Shown piece by piece: positions 54,639 through 63,348 of a DNA stretch of 64,000 nucleotides; position 1 is the first letter of the stretch; each line of letters opens with the position of its first letter. The position numbers were made by a program, and so were the translations under genes. Below the pieces are notes generated by a model, which was not told the origin of the DNA, ran no database searches, and saw only the letters and a program-made list of their open reading frames with translations. This DNA comes from Chimaeribacter coloradensis (lineage in GTDB: Bacteria > Pseudomonadota > Gammaproteobacteria > Enterobacterales > Enterobacteriaceae), in NCBI RefSeq assembly GCF_002858715.1, contig NZ_PJZH01000012.1, positions 62,001-126,000 of the forward strand. Direction: 5' to 3'.

Positions 54639-54712
54639 CCTACCATGTGGCAGGCAGGCCTTGACAGCGAAAAGTAATGTAACCATGCTTAACCTACCAA
54701 CTGACAGGTAGG
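54639..54712. promoter_or_regulatory. Divergent promoter with paired TetR operators
   Basis: Two operators of the same design: CCTACC-N8-GGCAGG (54639-54658) and CCTACC-N8-GGTAGG (54693-54712). Between them lies TTGACA (54661-54666) and, 17 bp on, CATGCT as a weak -10 for the amidase gene. Repressor at both would block both transcripts. Confidence 0.7.
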
Positions 54713-54722
54713 GTAATCCATC

Positions 54723-56129
54723 ATGAGCAACGACATCATTTTTTCTGACGCCACGCGGCTGGCTGAGCTGATTCGTACCAAAGAGGTCTCCCCGGTTGAG
54801 GTGGTGCAGGCGCACCTCGATCGTATTGACGCCACGAATGACCGGGTAAATGCGGTGGTCACAGTGGTGGGCAGCGCCCTGAAGGCCGCGAAAGCCGCGG
54901 AAGCGGCAGTGATGGCGGGGGCACCCCTCGGCCCGCTGCATGGCGTGCCCTTCACCGTAAAAGACTCCATCGACACCGCTGGGGTGCTGACCCAGCGCGG
55001 GTCGCCCATCTTCAGGGATCGCCAGCCGGATACCGACGCCACCAGCGTGGCGCGGATGAAACAGGCGGGCGGCATCCTGCTGGCGAAAACCAACCTCCCC
55101 GAGTTTTCGTATTGGATTGAGAGCGACAACCTGCTCTCCGGCCGGTCTAACAACCCCTGGGACCTGACGCGCACCCCCGGCGGCTCCAGCGGTGGGGAGT
55201 CCGCGGCGATTGCGGCGGGCATGTCACCGCTGGGGCTGGGGACTGACCTGGCGATCTCGGTGCGCGGCCCGGCGGCGCAGACCGGCATCACCTCGATGAA
55301 AGCGACCCACGGCAGCGTACCGATGACCGGTATCTGGCCGCGCGCCCCCCGCCGGTTCTGGCATGTGGGGCCGATGGCCCGTTCAGTGCGCGACATCGCC
55401 CTTGCCTTCTCGCAGCTTGCCGGGCCGGATGGGCAGGACGCCTTCGCCGGCACCCTCCGGCCCGGCACGCGCCTGGCGGCACCGCACGGCCGCCCGCTGC
55501 GCATCGGCTGGATGGTCGGCCCCGGTTTCGGCCCGGTCGACCCGGAGGTCGTGGCGGTAGTGAAAGCCGCCGCCGGGGCGCTGGAGGCGCAGGGGCTGGT
55601 GGTAGAGCCGGTGGGCATTCCGGCGCTGGAGCGGGATTTCGCCCTCGACGTGTTTAACCGCCTGCATGTGATGGAGATGAAACCCGCCTTTGCCGCCGCG
55701 ATCGCCGGGCGACGCCCGGAGGAGATCTATAAAATGGCGCGCACCATGCTGTCCCTGCCCGATACCCCGATGGACGCGTATATCGACGCGGAGCAGGCAG
55801 CCGAGCGGCTGCGGGACGGTTACGCGGACTATTTCTCCCGGTATGACGCACTGATCACCCATGTGCTGCCGGTTCCGGCGCATAAGCATGGAGTGGATCA
55901 GTTTACGATTGATGGCCAGACCGTGGACGCGACCTACCTGCAAGGCGCGACGGTGCCGCTGAATATCACCGGTCTGCCGGGCGTGGCGCTGCCGTTTGGC
56001 ATGAGTGGTGAGGGGTTACCGATCAGCGTGCAGATCGTCGGCGCATGGCATGCGGAGGGGACGATCCTGCACATCGCCTCTTTACTGGAGGCCGTCAGCC
56101 CGATGGCCGGCCGCCACCCGGCGCTCTGA
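54723..56129 (+). CDS. Amidase-signature family hydrolase
   Basis: 468 aa. Catalytic Ser-cisSer-Lys triad positions are visible: Lys80 in HGVPFTVKDS, the GGSSGGE loop (Ser155/156), and Ser179 in GTDLAISVRGPA. The usual GGS before the nucleophile is AIS here, as in one amidase subfamily. It hydrolyses an amide, substrate unknown. It is divergent from and probably controlled by the TetR gene through the CCTACC operators. Confidence 0.88.
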   Translation: MSNDIIFSDATRLAELIRTKEVSPVEVVQAHLDRIDATNDRVNAVVTVVGSALKAAKAAEAAVMAGAPLGPLHGVPFTVKDSIDTAGVLTQRGSPIFRDRQPDTDATSVARMKQAGGILLAKTNLPEFSYWIESDNLLSGRSNNPWDLTRTPGGSSGGESAAIAAGMSPLGLGTDLAISVRGPAAQTGITSMKATHGSVPMTGIWPRAPRRFWHVGPMARSVRDIALAFSQLAGPDGQDAFAGTLRPGTRLAAPHGRPLRIGWMVGPGFGPVDPEVVAVVKAAAGALEAQGLVVEPVGIPALERDFALDVFNRLHVMEMKPAFAAAIAGRRPEEIYKMARTMLSLPDTPMDAYIDAEQAAERLRDGYADYFSRYDALITHVLPVPAHKHGVDQFTIDGQTVDATYLQGATVPLNITGLPGVALPFGMSGEGLPISVQIVGAWHAEGTILHIASLLEAVSPMAGRHPAL

Positions 56130-56175
56130 GGCAGAGCTGTGGATAACGATACGGGCAAGGATGCCCGGATAACGG

Positions 56176-56655
56176 CTACGCAACCGCGAGGTGGTTCCAG
56201 CTGTCTTTGCAGATCATATTGCCTTCGCAATGTTTCCAGGTAATCGCCCCATAATGCATCTGGATGGTTTCCATATGGGTGCCCGTGCCGGCACCGGGAT
56301 AGAGGTTTGGCGTGATGCGGGTAATCCTGACCTTTTCCAGCAGGATGGTGAAATACGCTTTCTCCAGCCCGGCGTCGCTAATCTGGTACATGTGTATCGC
56401 TGCGGATTTCAGTATCAGGTTATTGCACAGCGCCTGACATAAAATCGGTGTTGTCCGGTCAAACTCCTTTTGGACAATCAACGGCGTATGAACGCGGGTT
56501 GAGGTTAACCGGCCTGTGTGCCCATCCGCAGGGATAAACAGATCGTGCGCCACTTCCCGTAACTCAATCGCCCCTACCCGGCCCGCCACCTGACACCCAC
56601 CCACAATAGGGGAGCCATTTTCATCTGTTAACCAAAGATAAGCTGGGTTCGACAT
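56176..56655 (-). CDS. hcp: Type VI secretion Hcp-family protein (orphan)
   Basis: 159 aa. The Hcp pattern is clear: MSNPAYLWLTDENGSPIVGG, then EVAHDLFIPADGHTGRLTSTRVHTPLIVQKEFDRTTPIL, 'KSAAIHMYQISDAGLEKAYFTILLEKVRITRI' and the end 'ITWKHCEGNMICKDSWN'. Hcp hexamers form the T6SS tube and carry small effectors in their lumen. No other T6SS gene is present, so this is an orphan hcp that would be used by a system elsewhere. It is last in a low-GC minus-strand group after the candidate effector and small membrane proteins. Confidence 0.93.
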   Translation of the reverse strand: MSNPAYLWLTDENGSPIVGGCQVAGRVGAIELREVAHDLFIPADGHTGRLTSTRVHTPLIVQKEFDRTTPILCQALCNNLILKSAAIHMYQISDAGLEKAYFTILLEKVRITRITPNLYPGAGTGTHMETIQMHYGAITWKHCEGNMICKDSWNHLAVA

Positions 56656-56695
56656 GGTTGATCCTTATAAGTGAAATGAGAAGGAGATAATCCGA

Positions 56696-56908
56696 CTATT
56701 CTTCTGATGAAGAAAACCTTTCCATGACTTTGCCGATAAAGTAAAAACAGACAAAAGTTGCAACAATAGAAAGCAACCTCTCTGTCCAGGTTTCAAAATG
56801 AAAAAACCAGAAGACAGTTAAGCAGAACCAGATGGAATGAAGGATTGCCTCCAAAACGCCCCATGCGCATCCTGCTGTCTTTTTCTTGGCCCATCTGAAT
56901 TTATCCAC
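56696..56908 (-). CDS. Small two-helix membrane protein, candidate immunity protein
   Basis: 70 aa from GTG 56908, preceded by AGGGGG. Two hydrophobic helices (AILHSIWFCLTVFWFFHF and LLSIVATFVCFYFIGKVM) with a basic N-terminus and acidic C-terminus. It aligns without gaps over 45 residues with the broken gene immediately upstream (GC..., ...W..., FYFIG/AYFIG), so the two are tandem paralogues. Position between a candidate membrane-acting effector and hcp suggests immunity; this is inference. Confidence 0.65.
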   Translation of the reverse strand: MDKFRWAKKKTAGCAWGVLEAILHSIWFCLTVFWFFHFETWTERLLSIVATFVCFYFIGKVMERFSSSEE

Positions 56909-56942
56909 TCTACCCCCTATTTTCTATTAACATGCATTCTTT

Positions 56943-57131
56943 TTAAAACTTGAAAAATTTGTCCAGAAAAAGCCCAATAAAATAGGCGAAAACATACGCA
57001 GCCAAAAAGGAAAATAACTTTTAAGGCCAGTAATCGATATAACATAATAAGAAAATTGACAAGCCGAAGGTTGCGGTGCTGATAAGCCCTCCAACTATAT
57101 CTGTAAGACAGCCGATACATTTTTCACCCAC
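56943..57131 (-). pseudogene. Tandem paralogue of the small membrane protein with an in-frame nonsense codon
   Basis: GTG 57131 starts a frame that overlaps the stop of the upstream gene: 36 codons (GEKCIGCLTDIVGG...CYIDYWP), TAA at 57021-57023, then in the same frame 25 more codons (KLFSFLAAYVFAYFIGLFLD...) to TAA 56943-56945. The TAA aligns with a Glu codon in the intact 70-aa paralogue, so GAA to TAA is a likely single change. A 67-aa frame overlapping this region in another phase is judged a shadow. The gene may be inactive or make only its first helix. Confidence 0.65.
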
Positions 57132-57777
57132 GGTAGCTACCTAACTCTTCTTCAACAACCATCAGGATTTTATTAAAGGCGTAAGTACCCTGACGCCGTT
57201 TTACTGATAAGGCATCAATAAAAGGTTTAAGCATGGGTTCAAGCAAAAAGTAGAGCAGGTCATAATCCATAGGGCGTAATAATTGATAGATCTCGGGTTC
57301 TTCAATACTTAACTTTTCCGACGCTCTGATACTGCGTTCTGTCATCCCTCCAATAAGTAAAATATTCCCCCCCAATGCCCAGACGCCTTTTTTATAAAAG
57401 GCGATCTTTCCCAGAATAGCTGTTGCCAATATTGATGCAAGCTTAGAGTTTGCTGCGATACGCCCAACCAGAGAAAATATGGCCCGGCTATATATCTTAT
57501 TTTTCTCGGTTTCTGTGACCTGCTCAGTAAACTCGTTAAAAATGATCTGTACCGCGTCAGCAATGCGGTCATGATTAAGAATGCCTTTACGCAAGGCTTG
57601 AGCAATCCTCACTCTTTCTCTGTCATGAGCGTAATGCGACTCCGTATCGAAATAGCCATATACCATATAGCCAATATCCACAGGCACAGACAGTGCCCCC
57701 TGCATAAACCCGACAACAGAATCAGGCGAGATAATGATCTCAGCAATGCGTAAGGCGATTTCCCTGTAATCACTCAT
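57124..57777 (-). CDS. Hypothetical protein, candidate membrane-acting T6SS effector
   Basis: 217 aa from ATG 57777, spaced eight bases from AGAAGGA; ATG 57783 abuts that site. No signal peptide. A Gly-containing hydrophobic stretch at ~18-40 (SVVGFMQGALSVPVDIGYMVYGYF) and a longer one at ~108-145 (LASILATAILGKIAF..GVWALGGNILLIGG) are separated by charged helices. This alternation recalls ion-conducting effectors such as Serratia Ssp6 (also about 220 aa, with a membrane immunity protein), though I cannot show homology. Low GC, and directly upstream of two small membrane-protein genes and hcp. Confidence 0.6.
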   Translation of the reverse strand: MSDYREIALRIAEIIISPDSVVGFMQGALSVPVDIGYMVYGYFDTESHYAHDRERVRIAQALRKGILNHDRIADAVQIIFNEFTEQVTETEKNKIYSRAIFSLVGRIAANSKLASILATAILGKIAFYKKGVWALGGNILLIGGMTERSIRASEKLSIEEPEIYQLLRPMDYDLLYFLLEPMLKPFIDALSVKRRQGTYAFNKILMVVEEELGSYRG

Positions 57778-57783
57778 CGGCAT

Positions 57784-58110
57784 TCCTTCTGCGCGTCGTC
57801 ATTCCAGAAATTTTCTTATAAACTGCTTTTTATTTTGAAACCAGAGGCGCGAATTATGCTATTCCTGAAGCGCGGGACTTACAATGGCGTTGTGATTAAA
57901 CCTTGATAATGATCAATTATATAAATGGCAGAATTTCTTTATTTTTTCTTAAAATAAAAACCAAAATTCTCTAATTATTTAAAAGCAGAATAATATAAAA
58001 ACACCCCTATTCCCCCTGCCTGCTCACAAGTTTGCAGAAAGGGTGGAGATATAAAAACCACTGCCGGATAGTATTGCGGGATAAAGTTAAAAGCGCGATT
58101 ACCGAAAGTA
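57784..58110. other. AT-rich non-coding flank of the Hcp island
   Basis: About 330 bp, strongly AT-rich (poly-A/T runs near 57920-57990), probably containing the promoter of the minus-strand island. No gene seen. Confidence 0.5.
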
Positions 58111-58325
58111 CCCCCACCTACTCTTTCCTTACATACCAACAGGTTTGCAGACGTGGTGGGGGCGTAAAAATCATTGCCGAATGGAGCCGCAGGGCCGGGT
58201 GAGCAGGCATGGATGCCTGCGAGAGACGCCCATGACAGGGACTGTCATTAGCGGCGGCCCGATCAGCCCGGAGGCGAAATGAGGGTCACCCGCGAGAGCG
58301 GGCAATGATTCAGCCGGGGCACCCA
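58111..58325 (-). repeat. Dispersed structured repeat, copy B
   Basis: The inverse complement of this stretch matches 8766-8971. Hairpins on the minus strand: CCCGC/GCGGG (58289-58302), ATGACAG/CTGTCAT (58232-58248), GCAGGCAT/ATGCCTGC (58203-58220) and the CCCCCACC-type closing stem (58111-58155). Arms differ from copy A but pairing is kept. It borders the Hcp island on its promoter side. Confidence 0.7.
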
Positions 58326-58501
58326 AGGCGCGGGGATGCAAGGGGCGCGCGCCTATGCGCCCCTTGCGCGGTGGCCGCAGCGGGGCCGCAGAAAGACGCC
58401 GGGCGTATGCCAACGCAATATACCTCGATCCCCTCCAACCCCGGGTTGCCTGACCGCACATGAACAACCGAAACCTCCACCGCCCCATCAAAACCTAACA
58501 A
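58326..58501. other. Intergenic region after the repeat
   Basis: GC-rich inverted sequences follow the repeat: AAGGGGCGCGCGCCTATGCG with its partner CGCCCCTTGCG (58339-58370), and GCGGCC elements to 58390. No gene supported. Confidence 0.4.
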
Positions 58502-58987
58502 CTAAGCATCACTCCCCTTCCCCGTAAACGCCGAAATCGGCTTATCCACCTCCTTCTCCATCCCGGCGGCAAACGCCCGCAGCCCGTTCAGCAGCGGCGT
58601 CACCGCCCGCCACAGACTCTCGTCATTCAGCAGGTGGTAAACCCCGGTTAACCCCGGGGCCTCTTTCTTACTGCCCTCTTCCGGCTGCGGCTGCCCGATC
58701 GCCTCCAGCGCCTCTTTCATCGCGAATACCACTTTGTAAAACGTCTCGGGCGGAATACTCGACAGCGCCATCATCAGCACCGACAGGTTCTGCACCGCGT
58801 TCAGCGTGCCGGGCTTGTTCAGCCCCTGCGCCAGCACGCCTGCAATCTGGTTATTGGCGGCCACCACGTCATTGGCGAACCGCAGCACGCCGTGGTGGTG
58901 CAGCGTGTGCAGCAGCTTATGCAGCTCCTCAAAGGCATCCATCCCGATCTTGGGTGGGGTAACGGTATGGTCAATCGGTTCGGCCAT
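58502..58987 (-). CDS. DUF1641 protein linked to formate dehydrogenase
   Basis: 161 aa from ATG 58987, which overlaps the formate dehydrogenase stop by one base (TGATG). DUF1641 core: ELHKLLHTLHHHGVLRFANDVVAANNQIAGVLAQGLNKPGTLNAVQNLSVLMMALSSIPPE. The family is habitually encoded next to cytosolic formate dehydrogenase alpha subunits, as in Bacillus yrhD-yrhE; its biochemical role is unclear, with subunit or maturation functions proposed. Confidence 0.88.
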   Translation of the reverse strand: MAEPIDHTVTPPKIGMDAFEELHKLLHTLHHHGVLRFANDVVAANNQIAGVLAQGLNKPGTLNAVQNLSVLMMALSSIPPETFYKVVFAMKEALEAIGQPQPEEGSKKEAPGLTGVYHLLNDESLWRAVTPLLNGLRAFAAGMEKEVDKPISAFTGKGSDA

Positions 58988-61959
58988 CAGAATCTCTCCG
59001 GGTTGGGGGATTTCAGCGGGATCGCAACGTAGTCGTCCTGCGCCCACTTCTGCTCCACCGGCACGTGGCTGAGCGGCGTGCGGTGGCCATAACGGAAATT
59101 GTGGTCGGGCAGCGGCACCGAGGCGGCCGGGCGCGCCAGCACCTCCAGCTTCACCGCCACCTCTTTGTACGCCGGGGTGTTGACGTCCGGGTCGTGGTGC
59201 TCGCCGGTGAGTTTGTTCACCCCGTCGCTGCCCTGGTGGATCGGCAGGAACAGGTTATTGCCCTGCACCCGGTCGGTCACCAGCGCCGGCACCTCAATGG
59301 CGTCGCGCCGCGAGGTGATTTTCAGCCAGTGGCCGGACGCGATGCCGAGCTGTGCGGCCAGTTCCGGGCTGACCTCCACAAACCAGTGCGGCACCAGCCA
59401 GCGGATGCCGGGCACCCGGCCGGTCTGGTTGTTCCCCTGGAACATCTCCAGCAACCGGCCGTTATTCAGGGTGTAAGGATAGTCGCCGCCCGCCTCTTCT
59501 GCCGGGGCCTGCCACTGCAACGGGTAGAGCGTGGCTTTGCCGTCGTCGGTGTGGAAGCCCTGCGTGTAGAGCAGCGGTGTGTCGGTGCCGTCTGCCGCCA
59601 CCGGCCATTGCAGCGAGGCCCAGCCCTCAAGCCGGGCGTAGTTCACCCCGGCGAAGATCCCGGCGATAGAGGCGACTTCATCCATAATCTGTGACGGATG
59701 GGTGTAGCCCCAGTCGTGCCCCATGCGTTTCGCCAGCCCGGTGAAGATCCACCAGTCCGGTCGGCTGTCGCCCAGCGGCGGCATCACCTCGTAGAAACGC
59801 TGGATGCGGCGCTCGGTGTTCACGTAAGTGCCCTCTTTCTCCACGCTCGGGCAGCCCGGCAGCACCACATCGGCAAAGCGGGCGGTGCGGCTGAAGAAGA
59901 TGTCCTGCACCACCATAAACTCCAGCCTGCTGAAGCCGTCATGCACGCTGGCGGCGTCGGCATCGGCAAAGGCGGTCTCCTCGCCGGTGATGTACATCGC
60001 CTTGAGTTTGCCCTGATGGGCCGCCTGCACCATTTTGAAGTTGTCTTCGCCGACCTTATCGGAGAGCGTTTCAGGGGCCACGCCCCACGCTTTCGCCCAT
60101 TTGGCGCGCACTTGCGGGTCGGTGACTTTCTCATAGCCGGGGTACTGGTTGGCGAGGCAGCCGAAATCACTGGCTCCCTGCACGTTGTTGTGGCCGCGCA
60201 TCGGGTAGCCGCCGGTGCCGGGGCGGCCATAGTTGCCGGTGACCAGCAGCAGGTTGGAGAGCGCGGTGCTGGTGTCTGCGCCGTGGCTGTGCTGGGTGAT
60301 GCCCATCGCCCACAGGATGCAGACCGACTTCGCCCGGCCGATCATCTCCGCGGCGGCCACCAGATCGGCCTGCGCGATGCCGGTCATCTGTGCGGCATAG
60401 TCCAGGGTAAAGGGGGCCAGCGAGCGGCGGTACTCCTCCACGCCGTTGACCTGCTGCGCCAGGAACGCGTCGTCCGCCAGCTGGTGGTCGAACATATAGC
60501 GGCTGAGGGCGCTGGCCCACACCAGGTCACTGCCCGGTCTGGGGCGCAGGTAGAGATCGGCGCGCTCCGCCATCTCATGTTTGCGCGGGTCGACCACCAG
60601 CAGCTTGTGGTCGTGGTGCTTGCGCGCCGCCTTGATTTTGGCGGCGATCACCGGGTGGTTCTCGGCGGTGTTGCTGCCGACAATCACGATCAGCTCCGCC
60701 TGCTCGAGATCCCGGATGCTGCCCGCGTCACCGCCGTAGCCCACGGTGCGGAACAGCCCTTCGGTGGCCGGGTTCTGGCAGTAGCGCGAGGAGTTGTCGA
60801 CGCTGTTGGTGCCGATGATCAGCCGGGCGATCTTCTGCGTCAGGTAGGCCTCTTCATTGCTGCCTTTGCTGGAGCCGATAAAGCCGATGCTCTCCGGCCC
60901 GTGGATATTGCGGATCTCCAGCAGCTTCTGCGCCACCCTGTCCAGCGCCTCGTCCCAGCTCGCCTCACGGAATTTGCCGTTCTCGCGGATCAGCGGCGTG
61001 GTCAGCCGTTCTTTGCTGTTGACGAAATCCCAGGAGAATTTGCCCTTCACGCAGGTGGAGATGCCGTTGGCCGGCGCTTCCGCCACCGGCTGCACTTTCA
61101 GGATCTCGCGGTCGCGCGTCCACATCTCGAAACTGCACCCCACGCCGCAGTAAGTGCAGACGGTTTTGGTGCGTTTGATCTCCGGCTGCCGCCAGTGGGC
61201 GTCGATCACCGAAATCCCGCTGATGATCTCCGCGCCGGTGGTGTTCTCAATCGCTTTCACTGCATCAATCAGGTTGCGCTTGAGCGGCTGGTCCATGTTG
61301 GTCAGTGGCCCGGCATCCGGCTGCATGCTGGTCTCCAGCAGCGCGTTACAGGGGCAGACGGTGACACAGTGGCCGCAGCTTACGCAGCTCGAGCCGGCGA
61401 TGGTCTCGCCGCCGTCCCACAGCACCCGCGGGTGTTCCATGCTGTAGTCGATGCTCAGCGTCTCATTCACCTCGACGTTCTGGCACGCCTCCACACAGCG
61501 CCCGCACAGGATGCACTGGTCCGGATCGTAGGTGTAGAACGGGTTAGAGTGGTCTTTGGTGTAGGGTTTGCGTTTGTATTCGTAACGCTGGATCGGGATG
61601 TGCATATCCACCATGGTGTTATGCAGCGTGCAGTCGCCGGTGTTGTGCTCGCACACCGTGCAGTAAAGCTCATGCTTGGCGAGGATGCGGTCCATCCCCT
61701 CATGCTGGGCGGTCTTTGCCTGCGCCGTTTTTGCCTTGACTGCCAGGCCGTCGGTGGTACGCAGGGTACAGCCGCGCACCAGCTCGCCGTCCACCTCGAC
61801 CCAGCAGACGTCACAGGTCTGCAGCGGCGTCAGCGCGCGGTGGTAACAGACGTGCGGCAGGGTAACGCCCTGCTCTTGCAGGAAATCGATCAGCGGCTGG
61901 TCAGTTTTGCCGGTGAGTTTCCTGCCGTCATAGGTAATGGTACAGAGTGCCTCGCTCAT
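58987..61959 (-). CDS. Formate dehydrogenase, molybdopterin catalytic subunit with N-terminal Fe-S module
   Basis: 990 aa. N-terminal 2Fe-2S ferredoxin domain (CYHRALTPLQTCDVCWVEVDGELVRGC), His/Cys 4Fe-4S ligand region (HELYCTVCEHNTGDCTLHN), two ferredoxin-type 4Fe-4S clusters (CILCGRCVEACQ; CVSCGHCVTVCPCNAL), then the DMSO-reductase-type domain with CTYCGVGCSF 4Fe-4S and molybdopterin motifs. The Mo ligand is Cys in SSRYCQNPATEGL, so it is not a selenoprotein. It resembles the NuoG-fused FdhA of Bacillus YrhE. A diaphorase partner is not present, so the electron acceptor is unknown. Confidence 0.92.
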   Translation of the reverse strand: MSEALCTITYDGRKLTGKTDQPLIDFLQEQGVTLPHVCYHRALTPLQTCDVCWVEVDGELVRGCTLRTTDGLAVKAKTAQAKTAQHEGMDRILAKHELYCTVCEHNTGDCTLHNTMVDMHIPIQRYEYKRKPYTKDHSNPFYTYDPDQCILCGRCVEACQNVEVNETLSIDYSMEHPRVLWDGGETIAGSSCVSCGHCVTVCPCNALLETSMQPDAGPLTNMDQPLKRNLIDAVKAIENTTGAEIISGISVIDAHWRQPEIKRTKTVCTYCGVGCSFEMWTRDREILKVQPVAEAPANGISTCVKGKFSWDFVNSKERLTTPLIRENGKFREASWDEALDRVAQKLLEIRNIHGPESIGFIGSSKGSNEEAYLTQKIARLIIGTNSVDNSSRYCQNPATEGLFRTVGYGGDAGSIRDLEQAELIVIVGSNTAENHPVIAAKIKAARKHHDHKLLVVDPRKHEMAERADLYLRPRPGSDLVWASALSRYMFDHQLADDAFLAQQVNGVEEYRRSLAPFTLDYAAQMTGIAQADLVAAAEMIGRAKSVCILWAMGITQHSHGADTSTALSNLLLVTGNYGRPGTGGYPMRGHNNVQGASDFGCLANQYPGYEKVTDPQVRAKWAKAWGVAPETLSDKVGEDNFKMVQAAHQGKLKAMYITGEETAFADADAASVHDGFSRLEFMVVQDIFFSRTARFADVVLPGCPSVEKEGTYVNTERRIQRFYEVMPPLGDSRPDWWIFTGLAKRMGHDWGYTHPSQIMDEVASIAGIFAGVNYARLEGWASLQWPVAADGTDTPLLYTQGFHTDDGKATLYPLQWQAPAEEAGGDYPYTLNNGRLLEMFQGNNQTGRVPGIRWLVPHWFVEVSPELAAQLGIASGHWLKITSRRDAIEVPALVTDRVQGNNLFLPIHQGSDGVNKLTGEHHDPDVNTPAYKEVAVKLEVLARPAASVPLPDHNFRYGHRTPLSHVPVEQKWAQDDYVAIPLKSPNPERF

Positions 61960-62127
61960 TCAACACTGCTCCTGTCACGGGTCTGGGTGGCTCGCCAACA
62001 GTGGGCGAAAAAAGGGAAGACGCGGGTTAACTGCCTGATTAACGGGTCTGTTTATAAGCGTAGAGGACGGCAGGCTATCCGCCATAAGCGCAGCGGGAAG
62101 AACCGTTACCGAACGTTACAGGAGAGG

Positions 62128-62154
62128 AAAAACCGGGCAGCCACCGCTGCCCGG
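62128..62154 (-). terminator. Rho-independent terminator of the benzoate transporter gene
   Basis: On the minus strand: CCGGGCAG-CGGTGG-CTGCCCGG followed by TTTTT, six bases past the stop. Confidence 0.88.
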
Positions 62155-62160
62155 CGGGGA

Positions 62161-63348
62161 TCAGCGGCGGCTGAGCAGCAGCCAGACCAGCACGCCGCCC
62201 ACCAGCCCCCAGAAGGCAGCGCCGACGCCGAGCAGGGTCAGGCCGGAAGCGGTGATGAGGAAGGTGACCATTGAGGCATCGCGCCCGCGCTCCTCATGCA
62301 GGGCGCCGAACAGGCTGCCGGAGAGCGTGCCGAGCAGCGCCAGCCCGGCAATGGTGTGGATCAGCGCCGGGGGCAGCGCGCCAAACAGCTGACCGATGGA
62401 GCCGCCGAACAGCCCGGCGATCAGGTAGAAGACGCCCGCCGCTGCCGCTGCCATATAGCGCCGCGCCGGGTCGGGGTGCACCTCCGGCCCCATGCAGATG
62501 GCGGCGGTAATGGCGGCGATGCAGACCGAAAAGCCGCCGAACGGCGACAGCAGCAGCGCCAGCAGCGCCGTGACGCTGATCAGCACCGACACCGGCACCC
62601 GGTAACCGGCGGCCTGGAGGGTGGCAATGCCCGGCGCGTTCTGGGAGGCCATGGTCACCACAAAATAGGGAATGCCGATGCCGATCAGCGCATGCAGGGT
62701 AAATGCCGGGCGGATCGGCGCGGGGATCGCCAGCGCCGCCCCGCTGCCGTGGAACACCAGCGCGCCCTGGGCGGCGGCCACCGCCAGCCCCACGGCCAGC
62801 GCCAGCAACACCGCAAAGCGCGGCAGCCAGCGCCGGGCGAGGAAATAGGCCGCACACATCGCCCCGGCCAGCAGCGGGTCTCCCTGCAAGGCACCAAAGG
62901 CGTCGATGCCGAACCGCAACAGGATGCCGGCCAGCATCGCCCCGGCAATCGCCGGCGGGATGATGTTCATCAGCCGCGCAAACAGCCCGGTGATGCCGCA
63001 CAGCAACATCAGCGCATTGGCGAACAGGAACAAACCGATGGTCTCATTGATCGAGGTGCCCGGCAGGCTGGTGGCCAGCAGCGCCGCGCCGGGCGTTGAC
63101 CAGGCGGTCAGCACCGGCGTGCGGTACCAGAGCGACAGCCCGAGCGAGGAGATCCCCATCGCCAGCCCCAGCATACTCAGCCAGCCGCCCAGCTGATCCG
63201 GGGTCGCCCCGGCGGCCGCCGCCGCCTGAAAGATGATGGCCGCCGAGCTGGTGTAGCCCACCAGCACCGCCACAAACCCGGCAATCACCGCTGACAGGGA
63301 GAGATCGCGCAGGTGGAGGCCCGGCCGGGCCGCCGATACTTTGTCCAT
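62161..63348 (-). CDS. benE: Benzoate:H+ symporter, BenE family
   Basis: 395 aa, about 12 membrane segments throughout, as in BenE/YdcO. Family stretches: VLVGYTSSAAIIFQAAAAAGA, 'LSLWYRTPVLTAWSTPGAALLATS', 'IGIPYFVVTMASQNAPGIATLQAAGYR' and 'PFGGFSVCIAAITAAICMGPEVHPDPARRY'. Imports benzoate or related aromatics. No ben catabolic genes are nearby. Single-gene transcript ending at its own terminator. Confidence 0.92.
   Translation of the reverse strand: MDKVSAARPGLHLRDLSLSAVIAGFVAVLVGYTSSAAIIFQAAAAAGATPDQLGGWLSMLGLAMGISSLGLSLWYRTPVLTAWSTPGAALLATSLPGTSINETIGLFLFANALMLLCGITGLFARLMNIIPPAIAGAMLAGILLRFGIDAFGALQGDPLLAGAMCAAYFLARRWLPRFAVLLALAVGLAVAAAQGALVFHGSGAALAIPAPIRPAFTLHALIGIGIPYFVVTMASQNAPGIATLQAAGYRVPVSVLISVTALLALLLSPFGGFSVCIAAITAAICMGPEVHPDPARRYMAAAAAGVFYLIAGLFGGSIGQLFGALPPALIHTIAGLALLGTLSGSLFGALHEERGRDASMVTFLITASGLTLLGVGAAFWGLVGGVLVWLLLSRR

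Noticed and set aside
56917-57120. 67-aa hydrophobic reading frame starting ATG 57120
   Set aside because: It overlaps in another phase a frame that aligns gaplessly with the neighbouring 70-aa membrane protein; the latter is better supported despite its internal TAA.
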